From NCBI GenBank assembly GCA_964017185.1, contig OZ024869.1, forward strand, positions 59,174,761 to 59,238,760: DNA of 64,000 nt. Reading direction: 5' to 3'. The notes below the pieces were generated by a model. That model ran no database searches. It was not told the DNA's origin and saw only the letters and a program-made list of their open reading frames with translations. Position numbers and translations under genes: made by a program. Source of the DNA: Rugalucina vietnamica. Its lineage: Eukaryota > Mollusca > Bivalvia > Lucinida > Lucinidae. This document shows positions 34,973-46,100 of this stretch, in pieces. Positions within the stretch are counted from its first letter, which is position 1. Each line of letters opens with the position of its first letter.

Positions 34973-35767
34973 CTATACAAAATACTCATGTGAATCTTGA
35001 GCATCATGCACTATAAGCTGGCCACTTATCCATTCTCCATAACGATTTGGAGCTCTTCTGTTCCTGTTTGACCTACGTATAGGTTCAGGTTCAAGAGTTG
35101 GTGAAGACACTGTAGCTGTACTGTGACTACCATTATTCAATGGTACATGTACAGATGGCTCAGAGAACCCAGAAACAGGTAGTGTCTGTGTTAAATAATC
35201 AACATCAGATGAAATATAAGCCCTGTGGTTACTGGACCTATCAACTAGAATTGGAGATGGCAAAACATCACTGGCTGGCAAAGCATTGCCATTTTTCCTA
35301 GCGGACCGCCTGCGTCTGTCTGGTTCATACACAGCATATTCAGACTCCGAACTTTCAGAATCACAACTGTGTTCAGAACTTTCATGAAAAGCTTCAATTG
35401 GATGGTATGGCGTGGTTCTAGACTTTTCTATGCCTGCTATCCTGCAAAGTTCTTTTATGACATTGCTTTCAAAATTTCTTCCCTGATCACTATGTAAGCG
35501 AGCAGGGAAGCCATAATGAACAATAAAATTGTCGAAAAGAACCTTTGCAGTGGTTTTAGCTTCCTGATTCCTGGTCGGAAAGGCTTGGGCATACGTAGGA
35601 AAATGGTCAGTTATGACCAGGATATTTTCAAAGCCGCCCCTAGACCTTTCCAGAGACAGGAAGTCTATACAAACTAATTCCATTGGCTGTGAACTGACAA
35701 TGTTTACCACTTCAGCACTTGGAGGTGGAATCGTTTTTCTTTTGATGCATTTTTCACAATTCTTCAC
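34973..35767 (-). pseudogene. Gypsy-type integrase with internal deletion
   Basis: The 264-codon frame starts in the CxxC half of the HHCC finger (CEKC, residues 4-7). It has the first two catalytic Asp residues of the DDE core, CIDF (D35) and HSDQGRNF (D94). At TTPYHP (118-123) it jumps to an acidic Ser-rich C-terminal tail, and the stretch that should hold the catalytic Glu is missing. The tail ends with a [20 protein letters not shown] motif common at Gypsy pol C-termini. The HxxxH half (LHDDFGHQG) lies upstream in another frame (35793-36050). The protein cannot be an active integrase. Confidence 0.85.
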
Positions 35768-35792
35768 CTTGTAAACAACATCAGCTTCTAGG

Positions 35793-36252
35793 CTAGGCCA
35801 GTAAAAAACGAGAACGAACTAAAGATAGAGTTCGACCACGGCCCTGATGACCAAAGTCATCATGAAGATGCTGTAAAACAATACTACAACACAAGTTGAT
35901 TTGTCTCGACACCATCAAGTACAGTAGACCTGTACAGCACATCATAGGACAAATACAATTTGCTCCATACACGGAAATACTTTGAAACTTCAGCTGTTTC
36001 AGATTTCCTAACAATATTCTGTGGTTTACAACCATCTTTGAGTAACCCAATTACTCTCCCAAGTGTGGGATCTTCTTTTGCCCAATTAACAGTGCTAATG
36101 TCAGTAGAATCTACTACTGAATCATCAGTTTGTGGATTCACTGAATCCAATATTGTAGCACAAGAAGTAACTACAAATTTTTCAGCTGAAGGAAAACTTT
36201 TCCTTTGTACTGTTGCAACATCACAGATAGCTGAAACAACATCTGAAAACAT
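35793..36252 (-). pseudogene. Gypsy pol linker and N-terminal integrase finger, frameshifted
   Basis: Frames 36252-35884 and 36050-35793 cover the linker after RNase H (a GDADGLSRRP-type end lies just above) and the HxxxH half of the integrase zinc finger. Frame breaks near 35890 and 35790 separate it from the downstream integrase core. Confidence 0.7.
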
Positions 36253-36379
36253 TTCCTCAGTATTCTGAGGTCTTCTGGAGAGACCATCGGCATCCCCGTT
36301 GGATTTACCACTTCTATATGCAAGTTTAAAATTGAAACTCCCTAAAGCTGCTAGCCATCTATGACTAGTAGCATCTAAC

Positions 36380-37130
36380 TTAGCTGTAGTCAGAACATAA
36401 AGTTAGAAGATTGTTGTCTGTGTAGACCGTGAATTCATTACCATAAAGGTAATCATGAAATTTGTCTGAAAAAGCCCACTTCAGACAAAGAAACACTAAC
36501 TTATGAGCAGGATAGTGCTTTTCACTATTCCTTAAACCTCTACTGGCATAGGTGATTACACGTTCAAGTCCATCTTGTTCTTGATACAGAACTGCACCAC
36601 GACCATCAGTACTGGCATCAGTATGCAGAATAAAAGGTTTTGAAAAGCCTGCATATGCTGAAACAGGAGGGGACATTGAAACATCTTTAATTGAATTAAA
36701 AGCTAATCTTTGAGCATCACCCCCATTGCCACGGCAGTGAAACTTTTATTGGTACAATGTCCTACCAACAGATCGTTTTACGGCTTTACAATCCTGTCAT
36801 AATCTTTTACAAACCTCCTATAGTAGCCTGTGACGCCCAGGAATGCGCGCAATTCCTTAACATTAGTGGGTTCGGGCCACGAGGCCAGCGCTTCCAATTT
36901 GTCTGGCTCAGTTTGCACCCCGTTTTCACCAACGACATGACCCAAATATTTAACGCTGGGTTTGCAAAATTTACACTTAGAGGCTTTCAATTTAAGACGA
37001 TGCTCTTGTTACCTACTGAACACAGCTTCTAGCCTTTCAAGATGATCTTCAAAATTTTGTGAAAAATAAAGATATCATCGAGAAAAATAAGGCATTCTCT
37101 CAAGTTTAATTCACCCATAGTGCGTTCCAT
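36380..37130 (-). pseudogene. Gypsy pol: reverse-transcriptase end and RNase H
   Basis: From 37130 downward the minus strand encodes an FLDDI box (the RT catalytic motif) with a frame disruption. It continues with KCKFCKPSVKYLGHVV and TNVKELRAFLGVTGYYRRF (36990-36778), the RT end and connection. The RNase H frame (36676-36380) has HTDASTDGRGAVL, SEKHYPAHKLVFLCLKW and VYTDNNLLT, with the D-E-D catalytic set visible. The N-terminal half of RT and the protease are absent; unrelated sequence and a CTCACCTGAG repeat lie above 37131. Confidence 0.85.
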
Positions 37131-37262
37131 ACAAGGGGGACAAAAGTCGTACTAGCACGTCTACAGGTATTGGTCAATTTATTGTATACGGCATATAGGA
37201 AATAACATTTTATCTTTTCTTAATTCTTGCGATATTTTTGCATCACGAACGGCATTAGAAAG
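37131..37262. other. Spacer above the truncated RT
   Basis: No recognisable feature. Confidence 0.3.
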
Positions 37263-39319
37263 AACAAGTAGCCCAAGGGCAACGATCGCTCACCTGAGAG
37301 TCAACAAGTATAGTCACTGGACAAAGTGATTTATTTCTATTTATATTTTTTACCATAAATGGGTATAATGGCCATCTTGGTCATGTTTCAGGTCTATGGC
37401 TGCAATAGTTACCATAGGATCAATGGTCCTGTAAACGCTTACCTGAGACCTAGTTGTCACTTTTTCACATGTTTCCATGTTTGCCGATGTTTCCAAAATT
37501 GACAATGACCTAAATTAATAACATAACTTGATCTACTCTATTATTTGTTTGCATCTACCACTTCCGTTGTTTTCACTTTTTCCCATGTAAAAGCATATGT
37601 TTCTGAAATTGACCTTGCCGTAAAATAGGTCAAGGTCATCCAAGGGTCATCTTTTGCGCAAACTATGATGGGCTGGAGTCCCCGATGCTACATACCAAGT
37701 TTCGTGGAAATCGGCCCGCCGGTTTTGGAGAAGAAGATTTTTGAGTGGTTTTACCATATAAAGGCGTGGCGGCCATCTTGGTCATGTGACCTGGATTTTG
37801 CAGTCAAACTTTCATTCCCCCTACCCATGACTGCTGTACATAACATTTCACTTTGATTCGCCAAGCGGTTTCAGAAAAGAAGATCTTTGAAAAGTGTTAA
37901 TGGATGACGGACAGGCCATGGTCAAGAGATGACCTTGACCTAAATTAATCACATACCTTCATTGACTCAATTAGTTGTATTGCATATACCACTTTTTAGG
38001 TCTCAGGCTGCAATAATTTCAAAGAATCCATAGTTTTCATTTTTTCCCATGTTAAAGCCTATGTTTCCAAAATTGACCTTGGTGTAAAATAGACCAAGGT
38101 CATCCTAGGGTCATCATTTTATCAAACTATGATGGGCTGGAGTTCCAAATGCTACATACCAAGTTTCTTGAAAATCGGCCTGCCAGTTCTGGAGAAGAAG
38201 ATTTTTGAGTGGCTTTTACCATATATGGGTGTGGCGGCCATCTTGGTCATGTGACCTGGATTTCGCGATCAAACTTTCGTTACCCCTACCCATGAATGCT
38301 CCACATAAAATTTCAGTATGATTGGCCATGCGGTTTCAGAGAGAAGATCTTTGAAAAGTGTGTATGGATGACAGACCGGTCAAGGTCAAGAGATGACCTT
38401 GACCTAAATTAATCACATACTTTCATTAGTTGTTTTGCATCTATCACTTTTCAGGTCTCAGGCTGCAATAGTTTTCAAAAAATCCATAATTTTCACTTTT
38501 TCCCATGTAAAAACCTATGTTTCCAAAATTGACCTTGCCGTAAAATAGGTCAAGGTCATCCTAGTGTCATCATTTTACCAAACTATAATGGACTGTAGTC
38601 CCCGATGCTACATACCAAGTTTAGTGAAAATCGGCCTGCCGGTTCAGGAGAAGATTTTTGAGTGGTTTTTACCATATATGAGCGTGGCGGCCATCTTGGT
38701 CATGTGACCTGGATTTAGCGATCAAACTTTCGTTCCCCCTTCCCATGCATGCTGCACATAAAATTTCAACTTGATTGGCCAAGCGATTTCAGAGAAGAAG
38801 ATCTTTGAAAAAGTGTGTATGGACGACAGACAGACCAAGGTCAAGAGATGACCTTGACCTAAATTAATCACATACCTTCATCTACTCCAATAGTTGCTTG
38901 CATCTGCCACTTTTCAGGTCTCAGGCTGCAATATAGATTTCAAAAAATCACTTTTTCCCATGAAAAAGCCTATGTTTCTAAATTGACCTTGCCGTAAAAT
39001 AGGTCAAGGTCATCCCAGGGTCATCATTTGCGCAAACTATGATGGGCTGGAGTCCCTGATGCTACATACCAAGTTTCGTGGAAATCGGCCCGGATAAGAA
39101 GATTTTTGAGTGGTTTTTACCATATATGGGCGTGGCGTCATGTGATCAACATCCAGCGAACAAACTTTCGTTCCCCCTCTCCATGGATGCTCCACACAAA
39201 ATTTGGCTTTAATCGGCAAAGCGGTTTCAGAGAAGATCTTTGAAATTGTGGACGACTGACGCCGGACTGATTGGTATACTATAAGCTCACCTTGTGAGCC
39301 TTCGGCTCAGGTGAGCTAA
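37263..39319 (+). mobile_element. CTCACCTGAG-family repeat, copy B6
   Basis: A divergent 5' end (AACAAGTAGCCCAAGGGC...CTCACCTGAG) is followed by a second, typical 5' end near 37410. About 460-bp units follow, marked by ATGACCTTGACCTAAATTAA near 37930, 38396 and 38852 and by AGGTCAAGGTCATC. It ends with the GACTGACGCCGGA run and the complete 3' hairpin, closing GGCTCAGGTGAGCTAA. Confidence 0.8.
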
Positions 39320-39977
39320 CAATTCTTTATCTTTGACATGGTTTTTAAATTTTTGTAGTAGCACTATTATAAGATGGTCTGTTTGGGTGAGGTAACCTAG
39401 TAGTGCGCAAATTAAATAAATATATAGTGAAATTTCCGTAAAAAGTAGTAAAATTTGTCATGGTACATGTCTTCAACGGCAAGTTTAGGACATAATATTT
39501 AAAAAATGTTATGCGTCACAAACGTTCTAGTTTAGAGGAAAGAATATATATTCAACTGGTGCTACTTTTGTTTTTGTACTACAACGAAAAAATGGTCTGT
39601 TTGGGTATTAAGCAAATTAATATGATTTTTTTCTGTTTTGAATTTCCGTGCATCTCCGTAAAATGCTCCGATAAGACCCGGCCTAGCTTCCATGTAATAA
39701 TGCCGCGGGCGAAGATTATCGCTCATACATGTACTGTATATGGAAATGACATATTTGTAAAAGACAGAATATTGTAAAAGATATTTATATGTAAATGAAT
39801 AAATAGGCCCTGATGTATTCAGAAAATATGACACATTTTGGAATGTCTCTGTTATATTTGCATGCGTATGGAAAGATTGTTTCTGTTCTTATGATAATCT
39901 TATCATAATTGGCAATTAAATATTTTTTATTGCTTTTTTCATCATAATCATATTTGTCTCATGAAATATGTAAAGCA
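39320..39977. other. Unassigned sequence
   Basis: Open frames at 39511-39834 on both strands have no recognisable domain. Confidence 0.3.
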
Positions 39978-40987
39978 AATATACTTAGAAAAACAATTGA
40001 GGGATATGGTTTTTGCTTCGATTTCATTGCTAAAGGTATAATTTTTTCTTCCCAAATAATTTATAGATATGTAGCAGAACCATCACTGTGCAAAGATTCC
40101 GTAAAATTTTCACGTTGCCTGGAAGCGCTTATCGCAGACTTGCAGAAACGTTGGAACACCCCTGAAATTGAAGTTCCAACCGTTTCCTACCCTACCCAAT
40201 TCTGCCATTCCTCCCCTCTTACTGGTTCATTCAACTGAGAAACTGTTTTGATAATCGAAATGCCGGTACTTTTATGTCTAAAATGCATCTTGGGAAAATT
40301 TCAGAAATCTGTGATTTTTGGTTAAAAACACGATTTTTTACCAAAATTTTTTTTTCGCTTAAAACGTTGCCCTTTAAGCTGCGAGTTTGGTACAGAAAAC
40401 CGATTTGAGCTACGGGCATTAGTTTAGATTTTACAGCGTTTCAAAACATTTGCTAAGGAACTGAACATTACCTTAATGGGAATTTGCATTACGTGATTAA
40501 AAATTTGACAACACATTTTAAAAAACGCTGTTTTGAGAAAACCAGAGCGCGTAGTCAAAAACGGATTTCAGTTTCATACTCACAATGCAAAGGAAAACAT
40601 TTTAGACGAAAAAAAATTTGGTTAAAAAATGTGTTTTTTACCAAAAATCACAGATTTCTGAAATTTCCCCAAAGTGCGTTTTAGACATAAAAGTGTCGCC
40701 ATTTCGATTATCAAAACAGTTTCACATTTTTATGAACCAGTAAGAGGGGGTGAATGAAAGATTTGGATAGAGTAGGGAGCAGTGATAACTTTAATTTTAG
40801 GGGTGTTCCATCATTTCTGCAAGTCTGCGAGAAACGCTTCCAGGCAACGCGAAACTTTTATGGAATCTTTGCACAGTGATGATTCTGCTACATATCTATT
40901 GATTAATTGGGCAGAAAAAAATGATACCTTTAGCAATGAAATCGAAACAAAAACCATATCCCTCAATTGTTTTTCCAAGTATATAAT
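39978..40987. repeat. ~1-kb fold-back: two ~480-bp inverted arms
   Basis: The arm starting ATACTTAGAAAAACAATTGA at 39978 and running to about 40455 is matched in reverse complement by 40987 down to about 40520, at roughly 85% identity by eye. A loop of about 65 bp separates them. It could extrude as a cruciform or give a long hairpin RNA. No target duplication is visible. Short frames in both arms (39954-40238, 41011-40811) read the same sequence. Confidence 0.8.
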
Positions 40988-41509
40988 TGTAAATTCGCAC
41001 AGTGAATGCAACGAATTCTAATATGAAACGTCAATCATCATACAAGGTACTATGTTACAATGGAACAAATCGGCCGTCTGTCTTGTGCGAAAAAAGCAGT
41101 GACGCAGGTCTGCATTGCAGTAATTGCGAAAACTCAAAGTAGACCACAGAAAACATTTATCGCTTATTTGATTACTTAGATTATGATTATAAAATAAAAT
41201 ATGCACTTTTTGCATGCATCACTATTGCATTCTCGTACGTCATTGCCAAGTATTCAAGCCACTGAGTGAGAAAAAAAAACTTATCTTAATATGCCGAAAC
41301 AAAGGTGCAGATACGCTGCGCAATAAGTGCACAGCTCTCATCGCCATTGTTTTCGCTACACGGATAGGTTGACCTCTCTTCTTGTTAAATCGGAAATTTC
41401 AAGCTTCTAGCTTGCTTCTGTTATGTTATAAACCGGTCTGTGTCGGTCCTGGTCGGAAAAAAAACAGACGGTTGAATTTCTCACGCGAAGGCTCATAGGT
41501 TAGCAGTCG
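40988..41509. other. Unassigned sequence
   Basis: No recognisable feature. Confidence 0.3.
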
Positions 41510-41601
41510 TCTTACCAGTAGTGAGAAAATCATTGTTTTGCATATCAAAACTGATGATGTCTATATGATAGTTCGTCTCTCACTAATGAGAAAGACCATC
41601 A

Positions 41602-42051
41602 TTATTTCTTGAATAGTGCTGATGTGTGTTGGTGAGTTCTTTGATGGCTGACTAGGCCAATTCTGGCTCTAAACTGTCGGTTGCAAGTAGAGCAAGTCAA
41701 TGTCATAGAGTCTGATGGTGGCACATTTGTTTTGTCTTTGCGCTCTCTTCGCTTTCTTTCAGCTTCACAGATTCTCTTCTTTTCATAAAGAGCTGCTCCT
41801 TTGTTGATGAGACCTCGCCACTTTGATCGCTCCTGTGCAGTCTGTTCCCAGGACCCCATTGGTATTTCGAAATCCTTCAGAGAGGCTTTGAGGGTGTCTT
41901 TGTAGCGTTTCTTCTGGCCACCTTGAGAACGCTTTCCCTCCTGTAGTTCTCCATAGAAAACTTTCTTTGGAAGTCGCGCATCAGGCATTCTTATAACATG
42001 GCCAGTCCATCTTAGCTGTGCTAGCTTTAAGACTGTATGCATGCTTTGCAT
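41602..42051 (-). pseudogene. LINE 4 C-terminal domain with C2H2 zinc finger
   Basis: The 149-codon frame has LRWTGHVIRMPDARLPKKVF, GKRSQGGQKKRYKDTLKASL and a basic helix. It ends with CSTCNRQFRARIGLVSHQRTH, a clean C-x2-C...H-x3-H finger, before HQHTSALFKK and the stop. This finger probably binds nucleic acid during integration. A frameshift near 42080 separates it from the RT. Confidence 0.85.
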
Positions 42052-42093
42052 CCCTCCTTTCGTCAGGACCTCTGTGTCTGGAATCTTGTCCTG

Positions 42094-43370
42094 TCACATG
42101 ATTTTTAACAACTTTCTCAAACAGCTTAAGTGGAAATGGTTAAGTCTCTTTGCATGGCGTTGGTATACTGTCCAGGTCTCACATGCATACAAGAGGGTTG
42201 GCAGTACCACAGCCTTGTAGACTTTCAGCTTGGTGTCAAGCTTGATTCCATTTCGCTCCCAGACATTTGCACGGAGTCGTCCGAATGCCACACTAGCCTT
42301 TGCAATTATGGCAGTGATCTCATCATCAATATGCACTGCTCTGGAGAGAGTGCTTCCCAGGTAGGTGAACTTGTCAACAACTTTCAGTTTTTGCCCATTC
42401 ACAGTGATGGTTGGTTCATTATATGGCTTTCCGGGCGCTGGTTGGTGTACAACCTCTGTCTTTTTTGTGCTGATTGTGAGATCATAGTTATCACATGACT
42501 GTGAGACTTGATCCATGGCTCTTTGCATTTTTGCCTCTGTGCTGGCATTCTTATCCATATCATCTGCATAGAGGAGCTCATCTAGCACATCAGTCTGGAC
42601 CTTAGTTTTAGCTTGCAACCTTCTGAGGTTGAATATGTTGCCATCAAAACGGTACCTGATTGGAAAACCAGTGTCACTGTCCTGAAAAGCATCCATAAGC
42701 ATGGCAGAAAACATCATGCTGAACAGTGTTGGTGCCAGAACACAGCCTTGTTTGACCCCATTTGTTACTTCAAATGGTTCAGAGAACTCTCCATCATTTT
42801 GCACACGTGCCTGCATGCCATCATGAAACTGCCGCACCATTGCTATGAATCTGGGTGGACAGCCAGATTTTCCAGAGTCCATCACGACTAACAGTGTCAA
42901 AAGCTTTGGTGAGGTCAACAAACGTCATGTATAGATCTACATTCTGTTCTTGGCATTTCTCCTGAAGCTGTCTTGCTGTGAATATCATGTCTATTGTCCC
43001 TCTGTCTTTTCTGAAACCACATTGACTTTCTGGGATAAGTCCCGTCTGATCAAGATGAACATTCAGACGATTCAACAGAATTTTTGCAAGTATCTTCCCA
43101 GCAACTGATAGGAGGGAGATGCCTCTGTGATTGTCACAGACTTGAGGATTTCCTTTCCGCTTGTATAGGTGGATTATGGATGCATCCTTAAATTCTTGTG
43201 GGATAGCCTCCTTTCTCCACATACAGTGAAACAACTCTGTCAGTTTCTCTGCCATGGGTAGCCCCCCAGCCTTGTAAACTTCGGCAGGAATTGCATCTGC
43301 ACCTGGGGCTTTGCCAGATGATAGTTGTTGAACTGCTTTTCTTGTTTCCGTAACGGTAGGAAATTCATCT
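42094..43370 (-). pseudogene. LINE 4 reverse transcriptase (frameshifted)
   Basis: The piece 43255-42821 encodes NHRGISLLSVAGKILAKILL, QCGFRKDRGTIDMIF and [17 protein letters not shown] (motif A). The piece 42921-42094 encodes [20 protein letters not shown] (motif B), ELLYADDM (motif C) and [12 protein letters not shown], plus an [11 protein letters not shown] thumb segment. The frames overlap around 42870, showing a frameshift inside the RT domain. All catalytic aspartates remain, but the gene is broken. Confidence 0.9.
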
Positions 43371-43386
43371 AACAGAACATTGCACT

Positions 43387-44835
43387 CTATCTGTGGAAGT
43401 CATCCTCATTGATGCTTGATGGTCGATTAAGCACACTATTGAAGTGTTCTGCCCACCTTTCCAAGATAGCTTCTTTATCTGTGAGAAGAGTGTTTCCATC
43501 TGCACTGAGCAATGTGGTGGCTCCAGAACTCTTTGGGCCATAAATGGTTTTCAGTGCATCATGAAATTTCTTCATGTCCTTTCTATCCGCAAAAGACTGA
43601 ATTTCTTCTGTTTTCTTCCTCAGCCAGGAATCTTGCATGTCCCTAAGCTTGGTCTGGACTGTCTTACAAATGTTGCTGTAGGCTGTTTTCTTTGATACTG
43701 AGCTAGTATCATCTTGATGTGCCTTGTGCAATCGGTGCTTTTCTTCAAGAAGCCTCTGAATTTCGTCATCATTCTCATCATTCTCATCAAACCAGTCTTG
43801 ATGTTTGCGAGATGGATGGCCTAAGGTGCTTGCAGCTGAAGAAAGAACTGTTTTATGGAAAACTGTCCAGTTTTCTTCGGGGTCCTCTGAACTGAGATTC
43901 ATTGCATCCAGTTGGTTGCAAATGTCTGTTAAGAAATCTTGTCTCATGCTGTCTTTATTCAGCTTTGAGACATCCAGTCTCTTAGGAGCTTTCTTGCCTT
44001 GAGGTCGCCTCGCAGGCTGTATTCTTAGGTTGAGTTTGCTGACAACCAGTCTATGATCTGTCCAACAGTCTGCACCACACATAGTCTTTGTCACTTTAAC
44101 ATCCTGCCTGTCTGTTCTCCGCACTATGACATAGTCTATGGGATGCCAGTGTTTGGAACGGGGATGCATCCAGGATGTTTTGTTCCTATTAGGTAGACGG
44201 AAGACTGTGTTGGTGATTAGAAGGTCATGTTCAGCACACTTCCTGAGAAGCAAGAGACCATTGCTGTTGCACTTTCCAACCCCTTCTGGACCTATAACTC
44301 CTTCCCAGGTCTGGTGGTCTGTACCCACTCTGGCATTAAAGTCGCCAAGAAGGATAAGCTTGTCTGTGCGGGGTGTTGCAGAAATAACATTGTCTAGGTC
44401 ATCATAGAACTTGTCCTTGACCTCATCTGGATTGGTCATTGTGGGTGCATAAGCACTGACAATAGTTGCATGTTTATTGCCTGACAGAGGAAGTCTCAAT
44501 GTCATTAGACGGTCATTAATGCCTTTTGGCAATCCTGACAGCTTACCAACAAGTTCTGTTTTGATGGCAAAGCCAACTCCTGCTTCACGCCTCTCTTCAC
44601 TTTTGCGTCCACTCCAGAAGAAGGTGTATCCAGCACCAACTTCTTTGATCTCCCCAACATCTGCGAACCGAGTCTCACTCAATGCAGCTATCTGTATATC
44701 ATACCTCCCAAGTTCTCTGCCCACAAGGGCCGTTCTACGCTGTGGTCTATCTGACCCAGCATTGTCCATTAAAGTACGCACATTCCATGCGCCAATCGGT
44801 AAGGGAATTACTCTAGCTTTTTTCTTTGTATTTCG
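43387..44835 (-). CDS. LINE 4 APE-type endonuclease and linker
   Basis: A 464-codon frame, open upstream through a conserved WNVRTL start-of-domain motif (about 44790). It has ALSETRF (catalytic Glu block), a SGRKSEERREAGVGFAIK block, IVSAYAPT, LLGDFNARVG, IDYVIV and TDHRLVVSKL (terminal Asp-His), the complete APE set. The C-terminal half is a helical linker with FDENDENDDEIQ and RWAEHFNSVLN, the usual entry to RT. It nicks target DNA to prime reverse transcription. Domain intact, but the full element is frameshifted just downstream. Confidence 0.85.
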   Translation of the reverse strand, partial: RNTKKKARVIPLPIGAWNVRTLMDNAGSDRPQRRTALVGRELGRYDIQIAALSETRFADVGEIKEVGAGYTFFWSGRKSEERREAGVGFAIKTELVGKLSGLPKGINDRLMTLRLPLSGNKHATIVSAYAPTMTNPDEVKDKFYDDLDNVISATPRTDKLILLGDFNARVGTDHQTWEGVIGPEGVGKCNSNGLLLLRKCAEHDLLITNTVFRLPNRNKTSWMHPRSKHWHPIDYVIVRRTDRQDVKVTKTMCGADCWTDHRLVVSKLNLRIQPARRPQGKKAPKRLDVSKLNKDSMRQDFLTDICNQLDAMNLSSEDPEENWTVFHKTVLSSAASTLGHPSRKHQDWFDENDENDDEIQRLLEEKHRLHKAHQDDTSSVSKKTAYSNICKTVQTKLRDMQDSWLRKKTEEIQSFADRKDMKKFHDALKTIYGPKSSGATTLLSADGNTLLTDKEAILERWAEHFNSVLNRPSSINEDDFHR

Positions 44836-45680
44836 ACCGCTTAAGGGGATCCCCGCTGATCGCGGTTAACCAGCCAGGGGGTTTGAAGCAGGCAATTGTT
44901 TAGGGCACCTTTTCTAGCCCCTTCCCCATGCTACGGGGGTGAGCAGTGCGGTCCTAAATAGGTCTGCTCAGCCGACTGCCGAATTCTGCTTACTGCTTCT
45001 CCTCACAGAAAGCGACCATTAGAACTGAGCCGCCTGTGTGCAGGTCTGCAACTACAGCTCCCAGTGTGTCCTACACCTGATGCTTCGCCACTCGCCCATC
45101 GCCACAGGACTTTGTAGGTATGTGGGTGCAAGTGTGATGAAATTGTTGTGCAAGTGCTTGTGTGTTGAGAAATAAGATGACATGCGCTATGAAATTGGAT
45201 TATAGTGAGGAAGAGGTGCGCAACGTCAACCTCACTCTCTGGTCCTCGCCCAGCTGCGCCCAGAGGCAAGACACAGGTCAAGACGTCTGGAGTTGGGTTT
45301 GGATGCAGTGGATGACCGTAACATCTTTAGTGCCTTGTCACGCTCTGCATGTTCCACAACATGTTGCTGTATCGCTTTCTGAACCGTTGAATCAGGTGAT
45401 TTCTTCCGCTCCATCTACCGAAACAGTCTTTGCATATCTGGACTAGGCATATCCAGACACACAGGTTTGATTTTGGAGTTTCCTTCTCCTAGATGAATTG
45501 CTGGCCACAGCTGAAGAGCTCCATCTACCCTTCCTTAGGTTTTGTTTAGAGACCTGTAAACTCCTAGGAGGACTGTCAACCAAGACTAATGAGTTCCCCC
45601 TGCCCAGCTAGATTTTTGTGTAGAGAACTAGCTTAACTCCTAGATGAGTTGCCTTCCAAGGCTAACGAGCCCCATCTGCA
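44836..45680 (-). repeat. LINE 4 5' region with tandem repeats
   Basis: On the plus strand at 45480-45680 a unit containing ACTCCTAG, GAG/ATGAGTTGCC and GAGCCCCATCTGC-like sequence recurs about every 110 bp. A 61-codon frame (45414-45232) starting MERKKSPDS may be a leader peptide; its role is unknown. Such 5' UTR repeats often carry promoter activity in LINEs, but that is inference. Confidence 0.5.
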
Positions 45681-45825
45681 CCGCATGACAACAGGTAGTA
45701 CTGATTACATGTTACAGTAGCAGTTAAACAGTAGCAGTTAAACTGACCTGACTTAATGTCTATATATGATCTAAGCGGTATATCAAAAAACGTACATTTT
45801 TTTTTCAGAAATGGGAAATGCATTT
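45681..45825. other. Spacer between LINE 4 and the GGGGGACAT repeat
   Basis: Contains a tandem ACAGTAGCAGTTAA duplication; otherwise nothing recognised. Confidence 0.4.
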
Positions 45826-46100
45826 TTATGTCCCCCCCAACCGTAGGTGGGGGACATATTGTTTTTGGTGCGGATCCCGTCGGCGTCGGCGTCAGCACAG
45901 AACTTGCACAGAAGCATTGTTGGGAGGAGGCTCAGAGTTGATTAGATTTTGGTGACCTTGACCTAATTTTCAAGGTCACGCGTCCATAAAAAATGTTGAA
46001 ATTAGTCTTTCCAACGCAATATCTTGTAAATCAATTGATGGATTTTAACCAAACTTGCACAGAACCATTGTTGCGAGAAGGCTCAGGGCTGATTAGATTT
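45826..46100 (+). repeat. Dispersed repeat with GGGGGACAT palindrome
   Basis: It begins with the palindrome ATGTCCCCC...GGGGGACAT around a CAACCGTAGG loop. A GTCGGCGTCGGCGTC run follows, then two diverged copies of AACTTGCACAGAAGCATTGT...AGGCTCAG. It also contains TGACCTTGACCTAATTTTCA. It replaces the end of the gag reading frame at about 46100, so it appears inserted there. Confidence 0.7.

Larger units (their letters stand above)
41510..45680 (-). mobile_element. LINE 4: near full-length RTE-like element with C2H2 end
   Basis: On the minus strand it has a 5' region with tandem ~110-bp repeats (45430-45680), a leader, an APE endonuclease, an RT, and a C-terminal part ending in a C2H2 zinc finger. 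Frameshifts interrupt the coding sequence near 43300, 42870 and 42080. It lies between the gag and pol remnants of the LTR elements, consistent with insertion into that stack. The clade is a tentative RTE-like call from the overall protein type; a phylogeny would be needed. Confidence 0.8.

Noticed and set aside
39954..41011. Two similar open frames (RYVAE-SLCKDS...SRCLEA...ADLQK) in opposite orientation, possible duplicated exon
   Set aside because: They are simply the two arms of the 1-kb inverted repeat. Almost all differences between them change the amino acid and one creates a stop, so there is no sign of selection on protein.
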